From NCBI GenBank assembly GCA_963921795.1, contig OY997642.1, positions 34,913,796 to 34,977,795 on the forward strand: a DNA stretch of 64,000 nucleotides, given 5' to 3'. A program made the translations under genes and the position numbers. This DNA comes from Nannobrachium achirus. Taxonomy: Eukaryota; Chordata; Actinopteri; Myctophiformes; Myctophidae. Each line of letters begins with the position of its first letter. Positions within the stretch are counted from its first letter, which is position 1. Positions 37,640 through 64,000 of this stretch are shown one piece after another. Below the pieces are notes generated by a model. The model ran no database searches and was not told the origin of the DNA. It saw only the letters and a list, made by a program, of their open reading frames with translations.

Positions 37640-38118
37640 TGAAATGGGGAGTGGTTAATTCATGATGTATTTGTGTTAGTGTCCCGAAGGGAGACGACTT
37701 TTCAATCTAGGTTCTTGAGGGGAAACCCTGGTGGTTCTGGTTGGGCAACCTTTTTGCACACAACCCCTATTTTATTGAAGTTGAGGTCATAATATACATG
37801 ATGATGGAGTGTGTTTTGTGTTTTTTAATTTTTTTTTAATAAATCATGCACACTTATATTTAATGCCCACTTTTTTTATTACATTGGATGACCAGAGGGG
37901 GGCGATGTTATTTAATATTACAGCCTGCCACACATTCATTCAGCACACACAAGTACAGTACAGTATGACAGTAAAACATGATTTAAATCCCCCAAAATAT
38001 ATAATCATCCCATGGGGAAACATCGCTTCATTCTCATCATAATCAATGTTTTGTACCCGCAGACATTTGCAGGATGTTTCTGACAGTGCCAAAGACGTCA
38101 CTCGCTGGCCCTGTAAGT
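37640..38118 (-). other. mep1b: mep1b 3' UTR region (probable)
   Basis: Downstream of the mep1b stop on the minus strand. Inverse AATAAA signals lie at 37875-37880 and 37771-37776. Confidence 0.45.
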
Positions 38119-54658
<16,540 letters not shown>

Positions 54659-54719
54659 AGTTGTGCTCTAAATGACCTTCCACATTGGACAGTTGAAGTG
54701 TCTGTGTCTTGCACCTTGT

Positions 54720-54732
54720 AAACCTTTTAAAC
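54720..54732 (-). promoter_or_regulatory. TATA-like box upstream of mep1b
   Basis: On the minus strand TTTAAAAGGTT lies about 65 bp before the ATG, a plausible TATA-like element with a short 5' UTR. Inference from position only. Confidence 0.3.
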
Positions 54733-55490
54733 ACATCATTTCAGAGCAAGCAAGGAAAAGGATTAAAGTGCGTATCATCAATCAATAATTGACAGAGCTG
54801 TAAAGACTTCTGCTATAAATCAACTGCAATCTACTGTCTTTACACGTGTATGTAGATTAGCCACAGATGGAAACTCAATCTGCCAGCCAACTAACCCAAC
54901 CAATAAGCCGGCCAGTCATTTTGTTTGCCTGCCGGGCAGCCAATTATGAGGAACAGGTAAACTCATACAGAGGGCCTATACATACATTTTGAGGTTGTTA
55001 CCTGATCTTATGGTAAAAAAAGACACACAACTCATTAAGTTGTGTGAATGGTTAAATCCAGTGGTGATAAATAGAGATACAAAAATAAACGTTGAGTCCA
55101 TTTAACAGATGTGTATACGGATTTTTTGCATCACATAAAATGCTTTCAGAATGAAGTAATGTACTGGACAAAGCTGTGTGTAATTTATCAATTGGAATAT
55201 GCCATTGGCAGCCAATAGCATTCGAGATGGTACCATTTCTACCAATGAACGTTGATTTTTACAATGATGGCGGCACCCGTAGAAGGGACAAAAAGGGTAA
55301 TTTTCGCAGCATAGAAACCAATGGCTTAACACCGTCCATATTTGTTTACAGTCTATGGATAAAACATCCTTACGAACATTCACAAGATGTGTTACAAACA
55401 ACACAAGATAATGGACAACATCAAAAGATAATGAGGAGCTGTTCACTTCATAAAAAGCTAGAGCATAAAATACATAGAAACAATAATACC
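54733..55490. other. mep1b upstream region
   Basis: No further coding seen. 55200-55330 is less AT-rich (TGATGGCGGCACCCGTAGAAGG). May hold upstream regulatory sequence. Confidence 0.35.
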
Positions 55491-55491
55491 A

Positions 55492-56272
55492 GTAAGACTC
55501 CCTAATCGGGAGATAAGCGACCGTCAGGTCGCAGCGTGATTTTAGGCCAAAATGTGTATAAGTGTGGAAAAATGTGTATGTAAAAATCAGCCTGATGGTG
55601 GCGCCATATGGGACAGATGCATGTTGATGAGATGAGTGTAGCCATACTGTGTACCGATTTGCGTGATTTTAGGGCAAAATCTGTAGGAGCAGTGTCCAAA
55701 AATGTGTTTGAAAAAATCTGCCTGATGGTGGCGCTATATGGGACAGATCCATTTTGATGACATGAGTGTAGACATGCTGTGTAGCGATTTGCGTGATTTT
55801 AGGGCAAAATCTGTAGGAGTAGTGTCCAAAAATGTGTTTTAAAAATTCGACCTGAAGGTGGCGCTAAATGGGACAGATCCATGTTGATGACATCAGTGTA
55901 GAGCAAGTGTATACCGATTTACGTGATTTTAGGGCAAAATTTGTAGGAGCAGTGTCCAAAAATGGTTTTAAAAAAATCGGCCTGAAGGTGGCGCTAAATG
56001 GGACATATCCATGTTGATGAGATGAGTGTAGACATACTGTGTACCGATTTGCGTGATTTTAGGGCAAAAATTGGTTCTAGCGCCACCTCATGGTGGCGCT
56101 AGAAGAGGGCCATGTGAGAATTGATGAAAATTTGAAAATTTGGCATGGATCGGGGGCAACGGTTGCGGAGATATGAGCCGGGCAAAAGTGTGACGTGTGA
56201 CGGAGGGACGGACAGACGGACAGACAGTCGGTGGAGGTTTTGGTAGTAAGTGCGACCTGACGGTCGCAACAA
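55492..56272 (+). mobile_element. Unclassified element with hairpin ends and inner tandem array
   Basis: It starts CCAGTAAGACTCCCTAATCGGGAG, then AAGCGACCGTCAGGTCGC, and ends TGCGACCTGACGGTCGCAAC, so both ends carry the same GCGACC..GGTCGC stem. Inside, four to five units of about 130 bp share GGTGGCGC.A.ATGGGACA, GATGAGATGAGTGTAGAC and GCGTGATTTTAGGGCAAAAT. It closes with a GGAC/AGAC tract. No ORF. Superfamily unknown. Confidence 0.7.
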
Positions 56273-56299
56273 AAAGTAGCAAGGCAATACAGCAAAGAT

Positions 56300-57600
56300 A
56301 TTGCTGTTTGGAACATAATATGAACGGAATATATTCTGTGTGTTATCTTCAAGCTAAACATTCACGCTCTGACGGTCATTCACGGTCAGGTCAGAACTGA
56401 ACTGACTTTGGAAGATAAGATGGTGATTGAGGCTGTGTGGCTTCAAAGAAAGATTAGAGGCAGGCACACACTTAGGGGGGACTTCACAGTCCAAGTTTTG
56501 ATCTCACAATTTCTGCTTTGTGAGGCATGTATTTTACCACTGCACCACCAAGGTTCATACTAAACCTTTTTTGGGGGAATTAGAACACAAACACTATGGA
56601 AATGGCTGTTAGAAAAAAAAAACACTGTCCGGTTCTATTATTATTTTCTATGTCAGTACAATTACCTATTATATGTATGGTAATTATGATTTCATATTAT
56701 GATTACATCAATGTTGTACATCAATTGGCTAGAGCCAGGCAATTTGAGTAGGAAAAAGAAAAATTAGGAAGTGGAGAAAAATTTAAAATAACGAGAGGAG
56801 GACAATGGGAAAATACAGGAGGGTACTGTAGATCAGCAGAGATTACTGTACTAAAATGTTCGTTAACCATTGAAATCTTGTATCTCTAATTTCCCAAAGC
56901 ACAAATCCTTGAGTGTTTATTCTGCATTACCCAGGACAGTGCTTGAACTCACTACCTCACTGTCCACTCATACCAAAAACCGACACGGTAGTGGATTCCT
57001 TATCACTGCGACAAGCTTTATTTTTGAACGGTACTAATTGCGACTACATCTAGCTTTGTCTGTTTGTCCTGCCTGTCCGGACTGTCATTGGTCAATTGGT
57101 GTCTGTCTGTGTTTGTATAGGGTCACATTGGCAAGGTTCGCAGGACACCTAATGAAATGAACTGCTCACTTAATACTGGGTGTGATTTTTGCTGAGGAGC
57201 TGAGGAGCTTGTGGAAATGATATAGCTCAACCAAAAAATGGTGTCTTATAACATACAACAGGTGAGAAATAGGTAGACCTATAGATTCACTTTGCATATA
57301 TATATAGGACTACATTGTTGCAATATTTGTCAGCTTCCTTTCCATATAGTATGTTACTGTATAATCATCTATTCATTGTTATTCATCGTGGATGCATTGT
57401 CATCCATAACGTACCATAGTATCTGTGTAAGTACCATAATCATCCATTGTATATACCATAGTTATCCATAGTCAGCACTATACCGACATACTGACCATGA
57501 TACTGACATGATACTCACCATCTTACTATTACTGACATACTGATCGTGATACTGACATGATGATACTCTTACATCTAAGGGGATCGTGTTCCATGTGTAA
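56300..57600. other. Intergenic, nothing recognised
   Basis: AT-rich. A series of CATAG/ATACTGAC-type imperfect repeats at 57370-57560 is the only structure seen. Confidence 0.4.
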
Positions 57601-57612
57601 AAGTACAAGGAT

Positions 57613-57815
57613 CAAGGGGTGCCCGCTGGCCTAGTGGTCAAAGCGCATACCACATACTAGGCTGTGATGCCTGCTGGCGTCGCCGGTTCGATTCCCGATC
57701 CTGACGACCTTTGCCACATGTCATTCCCCATCTCTCTCCCAATTTCCTGTCAGTCTACTATCCTATCAAATAAAGGCATAAAAAGCCCAAAAACAAATCT
57801 TAAAAAAAAAAAAAA
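57613..57815 (+). mobile_element. tRNA-derived SINE, intact copy
   Basis: GGGGTGCCCGCTGGCCTAGT, GGTCAAAGCGC (A box) and CCGGTTCGATTCCCGATCC (B box), then TCCTGTCAGTCTACTATCC and an A-rich tail ending in about 14 A. AAGTACAAGGATCAAG flanks both sides (57600 and 57816), a target duplication. Confidence 0.85.
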
Positions 57816-58650
57816 AGTACAAGGATCAAGATATTTGGTCTTGAGGTTTGTGCAGGGGATTGATTGATTGAAGAATTTATTGCATAGAAAAAGGTACAGC
57901 TTTAGGGACCCAAAACTATTTTCACCAGTAGCAAAAACCTTATTATCAGCAATGAAGAAACTAAGTTAGGCCTTCTGGAAACTAAGTTAGGCCTTCTGTT
58001 CCTTAATAGCAAATAGAACAGTGATTACATCATCTTTAAATTACATTATCATTAATTATTATACATCATACATGATGTTTGCATACTATAGCAATAGTAT
58101 GAAAGACCCTTGAATCTGCTAGTAATGAGTCCTATAGGGAGCATGTAGAAAGCAAATAGAATAGGACCTTATTTAAACAGAACCCTGCAGTAGAACACCC
58201 CAGGATGCTCTGATGTGTAAAGGGCTAGCTGCCGTAGAGAAGCTCCTATCTGACAGATAAGAGAGAAATCAGTCGAATGCCCTCCCAGAGACACCCAAGC
58301 ATTCACTGAGCCTGTCCATCAGAATGCTCATGCTGTGATTCACAATATCAAAGGCTCAGGCTACACTATGATCTACTGTAGCGGCACAGGGACAGAGTGG
58401 TCAACCCACATCAGAGGACATTATTATGTAATTTGAAAATCTGAAAAGAGCTGTTGCTGTGATGCTCAACATCAGTACGCTGCATGGCCACATTTTCTTT
58501 CTCCAGAATCTTTCTCTGTGCTTGTTGTGATTGGATGAAATCGATATCCTGACCTGAACATTTATTTTGAGCTGTAGAGACAGGGAGACAGACACCTGTT
58601 ACTCAAAATACAGAACTTAAACCTTCCTTCTTTCTACGAAAGCAATGTAC
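57816..58650. other. Intergenic, nothing recognised
   Basis: Unique AT-rich sequence with a short direct repeat AACTAAGTTAGGCCTTCTG at about 57960-58000. Confidence 0.4.
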
Positions 58651-58689
58651 AGTAGAGAAACTAGATCGAGTCTACTACTGTTCCTGAAT

Positions 58690-58756
58690 AATACTGATCA
58701 CAGCTTCAATGAACTAGAGCAAATTCAGAATACAGCAAGAAGACATAATCAAAGAC
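58690..58756 (+). mobile_element. LINE coding fragment
   Basis: GAACTAGAGCAAATTCAGAATACAG codes LEQIQNTAR, a motif in LINE reverse-transcriptase tails. Very short. Confidence 0.4.
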
Positions 58757-58815
58757 ACCAGTAAGACGCCCTAAGGGCGAGAAGCGACCTAGGGCGAGGT
58801 CGCGCACATGGGCGC
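58757..58815 (+). repeat. Terminal-hairpin repeat end
   Basis: CACCAGTAAGACGCCCTAAGGGCGA, then AAGCGACCTAGGGCGAGGTCGC. Same layout as 55492 with changed stem bases that still pair. Confidence 0.65.
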
Positions 58816-59465
58816 GTGCACGCATTCGCCTGGGTGACAGAAGACTGCTGGGTGAGCACTGGCGCTTTGGCACGCAATCAACCTTCCCTCTGCATCCTAA
58901 AATTAATAATACTGTGGAGGAATTAAGATCAATCAATAATCAATGAGGCAATGAGGAGACAAGACAATGTATTAGGTCATTTAGGTGGTGGTGGTGGTGG
59001 TGGTCAAGTTTATGTACATGATATCATGGTCAGAAATACATTAGCACTCAAGTCAGTGGTAAGGTAGTTCTGCAAATAAGAATGGTCAGACACAATAGTT
59101 ACAGTATACTGTGTGGCTTCAAGGCCTCTGGGACAAGCTGTACCATAACAAGATAGGCTTTACAGTACATAAAAAATACTGAGGCCTGGTGAAGGCCTCT
59201 CGACTCCTAACTATCAAGTATCATTATTATATCATTATGAATTAATTTGCAACGTCAGAACAGATTAGCTATATCCTTCTGCTGAGCTGGGATGATATTG
59301 ATGACATCAGGGATCTCCATAAATGGGCATACATTTTTTTAAATTATGTGAACTGAATGGAGAACGATGAGACGATGAGACCAGACTTTATTGTTTCCCA
59401 ATCCATTCAACTGCCCTATAGATCTGTCCAACCCAGTGAACCCACTGTACATCAACAACATTACA

Positions 59466-59808
59466 CATAATGCCCTGTATATCTACAAGCTCACAGTGAG
59501 TCACATCGTGACACATTATGAGCTTGTACTGTAGATCGGCTATTTTCGAATGGTCGAAAGGTAAATAGAGTTGAATTGGTTACTGTATGTTTTGTAATAA
59601 TTATCAACATCAAAGCACTATAGTGACTAAGGTTTTCAAATAAATGTAGTGGAGTACAATATTTTCATCCGAGATGTGGTGGAGTAGAAGTAAAAGTGTT
59701 GGAAATTGGAAATACTCAAGTAAAGTCCAAATACCTACTACATTTTACTACACATTTTAAGTATAGTACTTAAGTAAATGTACAGTACTTAATTACTTTA
59801 CACCACTG
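59466..59808. mobile_element. Family C remnant with hairpin
   Basis: The hairpin lies at 59476-59550, then AAATGTAGTGGAGTAC..TTAATTACTTTACACCACTG. Left end missing. Confidence 0.6.
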
Positions 59809-59924
59809 TGGATACATAATATATAAATATACATACTGTATGTGTACAGTAAGGGTGACATATTTATAGATCTCTGATTTTTGGGACCAGACATTCTCTG
59901 AATGAGATGAATGTAAACGATTTC

Positions 59925-60480
59925 AAGGTCAAAGTTGATGACAGTAATCTGTAGCAAGGAAGATATTAAATATTTGGGATGTATTCTTGACAAATACCTG
60001 TCTGGGGATAGCATGGTAACAATGGTGATCAAAAAAGTTAATCAAAGAACAAGATTCCTGGGCTGAATCTCCACTTTTGTCAACAAAAGTGCCCTCAGGA
60101 CTCTTGCTGGGCCCCTCATTCAGTCCCACTTTGACTACGCTTGCACCTCATGGTACTGGTATAAAAATTAAAATAAAATTAAAAATAAAACAGTAAAGAC
60201 TAAGCTCCAAACCTCCCAAAACAAACTGATTCGGCAACTTCTCGACCTGGGGCCCATGACCCATGTTTCTCCCACACATTTGTCTAGCCTAAGTTGGCTC
60301 AGTGTTGAAGACAGGGTTAAACAACTAAAAATGGAATTGACTTTCAAAATAGACAACACAAATCTGCCCTCCATCCCCTCAGTACGCGCATATCTGACCA
60401 AACATCTCGAAAAAGTTATTCTATACTGTTTACTTGAAATACTTGCAACATAGACTACATTGTTTTCCATGATGATAAAA
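59925..60480 (+). mobile_element. LINE reverse-transcriptase tail, broken
   Basis: It codes DIKYLGCILDKYLSGD, SHFDYACTSWYW, KLQTSQNKLIRQLLDLGPMT and LSWLSVEDRVKQLKMELTF, typical of the region after the RT domain in CR1/L2/Rex-like LINEs. A stop interrupts the frame after RTRFLG. 5' truncated. Confidence 0.7.
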
Positions 60481-60499
60481 CTGTCTGTGTAAACAATGA

Positions 60500-62095
60500 A
60501 AATAAAATCAAATGTAAATATCTAAGAACTGGAGAAATATCTCCACTATTTTGGTATTAGTAAGAACTCAGAGCAGCATTCTGAATCAACTGCAGTCGTT
60601 TTTAGGGAGACCACAGCGTTACAGTAGTCAAGTCTACGTACTGGACAGAAGTCCTTCAATCCTTGATATATTCATAAGGTTATGGTTGAATTGTATTGTA
60701 TTAATGTGGCTGTTAGAATTCAGGTCTAAAAAGCCAAAGGTTCATGGGTTTATGGCTTGCATGGGTTGTGTTTTTTTTTTATCATTAACAATTGAAGCTG
60801 AATGTAGAATTTCTTCATTGTATTATGTTCACTTTGACGTGCTTTCTTCATTCATTGTTTTTGTGTGTTATGATTCTTGTGTTTTATGTGAATGATCAGT
60901 CATTAATATATTTTTTTTTATTAATTAGTCTGCTAGGACAAGAATGATTTTGAACAAAAATGTTCTATTTCTATTCCTCTATTCCTCAACTGTTTCTACT
61001 CAAGCATTCCACTTTGTAAGTGTGCACGTGGCAAACCATGAACCTTAAATATTGCTGTCATGCTGAGATTTATGAGACCATTAATAGTATACGACCTTGA
61101 TATCTACTGTATATTGCAGCAGAATTAACAGCTTGAAAAACAAGGTCTTCTTTTACTTTTGGTTTTGCGATGATCCATTTCTTGGAAATGTGCTGACTGA
61201 CTGTAAAGCTTACACTGAACTCTTTTCACCTCAAATATCTCCACCAGGCCGGGCTGCCTACCCAGGGCTTTGTCAGTCGTGTTATAGGATGCAGCAATCA
61301 GGACCAGAAGAAGCTGTGGGTGAAATAGCATTTATATGACACTATATTTTCAAATCCAGCCCTATATGTTGCACTGATCAGAGCAATGGTCACAGAGTTG
61401 CAGCCATTTGAACACTCCCGTGTACATGCAATTTTAGGTTTTCATTTTAAATTTGTGTGAAAGTTTATTTTTCACTTCCAATTTGTAGATTATGGTCTAT
61501 AGAACAATTTTGGTTCGAGTGTCAAGACAGTAGATTGAAGAAAAATATATTTTTTGCCCTATTTCCAAAATGACCAAAATCGGAAATGTGTTTTTTGAAC
61601 AGTGTCTTAGTTTTCCCACAATTGCTGTGTAATATATATTTTTTATTGCTATATAAAGTCAATACTGTGTGAGGAATCAATTGGAGTCAAATGTTAATAT
61701 TATGGTATTATATGATATTTCACACAATGAGACAATAACATGGTTATTACACTCATACAAAACAATACAGTTACATCTTTTTCCTGTACCACAATATAGT
61801 GCCATTCGTTTTAACAAATACTAGAACAATATTTTAACAAAGAAAAAAGAAACGTCTAACACCTATATACAGTCTGCTCTGGTCTAGCTAGTTCTCACAA
61901 GTAGGCCTACATTTGCACAGATGTGTGCATTTCAACTTTTCTTTCATGTAACTGCAACGAGTGCAGGTTGGCATACAAGCACTTTTACAAGTGCACTTCA
62001 CACTTTAATATATCCTTGGCAAGGGGCAGAGTGGTCCAAATGGGACCACTAATCCCATAATCAGTGGGACTGTGGATGGGCATCATGGACCTGAA
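60500..62095. other. Intergenic, nothing recognised
   Basis: AT-rich, no repeat ends or coding identified. Confidence 0.4.
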
Positions 62096-62097
62096 TG

Positions 62098-62260
62098 AAC
62101 CAGTAAGACTCCCTAATCGGGAGATAAGCGACCATCATGTCGCATACACAAACTTTAGAAGGCAAAGGTAGCCAATCAGGAGGGAATATGGGAAATGGGA
62201 CTGATCTATGTTGATGACATGACTATAGAGATACTGTGTACCGCTTTGTGTGATTTTAGC
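62098..62260 (+). mobile_element. Terminal-hairpin element, left part
   Basis: AACCAGTAAGACTCCCTAATCGGGAG, then AAGCGACCATCATGTCGC, then GATGACATGACTATAGAGATAC and GTGTGATTTTAGCAT as in the 55.5 kb element. Right part absent. Confidence 0.65.
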
Positions 62261-62261
62261 A

Positions 62262-62650
62262 TCAGTTGGGGGTGGAATTCTTTCCACATTCCTAGTTTTC
62301 TGTGAGAATTGTGTCATTCGAACACGATCAACATCATTGCCCTCATTTGAGTCATCAGGGTACAGCCTACAGACAAAGTTTGTCGCCAGTTTTTTCAGCC
62401 TTGGAGATGCTTATGTTGGAGTGTCGGCGAGGGTTACAGATTCCTCCATGAGGGATGGCACTTTGCGCATCACCTTGCAGCAGGATCGCTTACCCTTGAA
62501 TTTGAATGACGATGTGCTGTCTGATCCAGTGAATGCATGGAAGAGAGCCATGCCCTTGCATGTTGTCATGCCCAGGTTTGTGGCGATGGTATTCAAGGAG
62601 ATCATTCTAGTAGTCTTTACAGCTTTGAAGGAGATCCAGATTTCCACAGC
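62262..62650 (-). pseudogene. Nuclease-like unclassified ORF, C-terminal part
   Basis: Minus-strand frame with MALFHAFTGSDSTSSFKFKG. This resembles the HA.TGCDTVS.F.GKGK motif of uncharacterised repeat-associated proteins in fish and invertebrates. The other half appears at 63713-63976. Function not known; a PIN/XPG-like nuclease is a guess from the acidic motif in the other half. It is separated by a LINE and is not a live gene. Confidence 0.45.
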
Positions 62651-62654
62651 TGAT

Positions 62655-63712
62655 ACTAAACCGGATTCGGCATGACACCGACCCTAACCTGAGGGAAAAC
62701 CAAACCGGCTTTCGAGAGGAGAGAACCACAGTAGCCCAGATCTTGGCCTTGAGGAGACTAATCGAGGAGGTGAAGAACAACCTGACTGACTTCAAAAAGG
62801 CTTTTGACTCAATACACAGAGGCACCATGATGAAGATCCTGAAGGCCTACGGTGTCCCTCCCAACCTACTCCGGGCAATAGAGACCATGTATGCAGGAAC
62901 ACGGACCAAGGTGGTGACCCCAGATGGCAACAGTGAGGAGTTTGACATCCTGGCTGGGGTACTGCAAGGAGACACCCTAGTCCTGGATTATGCACTCAGG
63001 AAGGTCATCAGTGTACAAGAGCAGGATCTTGGCCTCAAGACGGCACCCTGCAGTAGTCTTGACAGACCTAGACTACGCGGATGACGTAGAGCAAGCACAG
63101 GAGCTCTTGAGCAGAGTGGAGTCAGAGTGTGCCAAGGTTGGCCTTCAGCTGAATGCCAAGAAAACTGAGGTGATCACAAATAACATTCAAACAGAACATC
63201 CACCTCTCACAACAAGAGGAGGCACTGCTCTGAAGGAGGTCAAAGACTTAAAGTACCTGGGCTCATAGGTCGACTCAACAGAGCAAGATCTTTAAGTGAG
63301 GAAGGCACTTGCATGGAGGGCCCTTAATGGCATGGCTAGTGTATGGAACTCCAACCTCCCTCGACAAACCAAACTCAGCTTCTTCTATGTGACGGTAGAG
63401 TCTGTTCTCCTATATGGCAGTGAATGCTGGACCTTGCTCTGCAGAAGTCTCTAGACGGGTGCTACACCAGAATGTTACGTGTAGTGCTCAACATCAGCAA
63501 GAGTTCACATGTCAGCACATGTCAGCTGCCAGACAGCAAACTGGTGCTGTGGGGAACCAACACATGGGCACCGGTCACCAGGACGTCCCATACTAACATA
63601 ATGTGTATGTACTCAAGAAAGACACAGGAGCGCAAAGCACCAGCGAGCTGACAGGATGTATGGAAAACCGGGATGACTGGAAGCGACGATGGAAGGCTCG
63701 TCTGAGGATGAC
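62655..63712 (+). mobile_element. 5'-truncated LINE reverse transcriptase, broken
   Basis: Plus-strand frames code DFKKAFDSIHRGTMMKILKA, AGVLQGDTL, DLDYADDVEQAQELLSRVES (YADD catalytic motif), LQLNAKKTEVI and LYGSECWTL, then SLDGCYTRMLRVVLNI. The order fits a non-LTR reverse transcriptase (RTE/R1-like group, not resolved). Several frame changes and a small deletion between GVLQGDT and LDYALRK show it is dead. It sits inside the minus-strand ORF. Confidence 0.75.
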
Positions 63713-63976
63713 CTAGAGAGAGACGGCTGCATTCAGAGCCTGGATGTGATGAAAATTACACAGAAGCACTACAACAACATCTGTGTCTCCAGTATGCACC
63801 ATCCCAAGTGATGATGTTTGGAGGGCATAGAGAAGATGTAGGCCTACTAGGACACGAGTGTCAGCTTCCTCATGGTTGCATTGATCCATTGGTGGACTGT
63901 TTCCAACGTGGTGGACTTGATCACCTGCAGTAATGTAGACATCCTTGTCATCTGGAAACTGTGTATCTGTTAACAA
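63713..63976 (-). pseudogene. Nuclease-like unclassified ORF, N-terminal part
   Basis: Minus-strand frame with CNHEEADTRVLVGLHLLYA and HTGDTDVVVVLL. The acidic EEAD and D.DVVV spacing recalls EAEA and D.D motifs of PIN/XPG nucleases (inference). Continues in sense at 62262-62650 beyond the LINE. Confidence 0.45.
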
Positions 63977-64000
63977 CTCACTTGAAAGGAATGAGTACAG

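Overview
The window is vertebrate, almost certainly teleost fish, nuclear DNA. It holds two multi-exon genes with GT-AG introns, long dinucleotide microsatellites, tRNA-derived SINEs, 5'-truncated LINEs and very many short DNA-transposon copies with 8-bp target duplications (hAT-like). There is one 200-N assembly gap at 22579-22778. I cannot name the species from the sequence.

Layout. Positions 1 to about 35.2 kb hold the 3' two thirds of phlpp1 on the plus strand: 13 exons (4364 to 35158) coding the later leucine-rich repeats, the PP2C-type phosphatase domain and a tail ending in the PDZ ligand DTPL. The PH domain and first repeats lie upstream of the window. An intron at 13.2-15.1 kb carries a decayed, intronless copy of the kelch gene klhdc3 plus a second partial unit. 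From 54658 down to 38119 on the minus strand lies what appears to be the whole coding sequence of mep1b (meprin beta): 15 exons, 766 codons, with signal peptide, propeptide, astacin protease, MAM, MATH/TRAF, mucin-like stalk, EGF and transmembrane segment. The two genes converge tail to tail, about 3 kb apart. From 54.7 to 64 kb I see only repeats: a tandem-repeat-bearing mobile element, SINEs, LINE fragments, and a LINE lying inside an unclassified nuclease-like ORF.

Two signals stand out. First, intron 11 of mep1b (41690-42121) is exactly one hAT-like transposon plus one copy of its 8-bp target duplication. The duplication reads CTTCAG|GT on the coding strand, so one copy supplies the GT donor and the other the AG acceptor. 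This is the signature expected of an intron created by transposon insertion. Second, a hairpin module (core GCAGATCTACAAGCTCACAA and its inverse) occurs roughly 40 times in 64 kb inside at least seven otherwise unrelated mobile-element families, and several elements appear to change family at the hairpin. I do not recognise this module.

Other points: a 37-bp minisatellite that multiplies the splice acceptor of mep1b exon 8; a duplicated splice donor in phlpp1; single-base indels in two phlpp1 exons that are probably assembly errors; an 18-bp minisatellite coding a Thr/Pro-rich stalk in mep1b; and a mobile-element family whose terminal hairpins show compensatory changes. No retroviral, LTR or capsid-bearing element was recognised.
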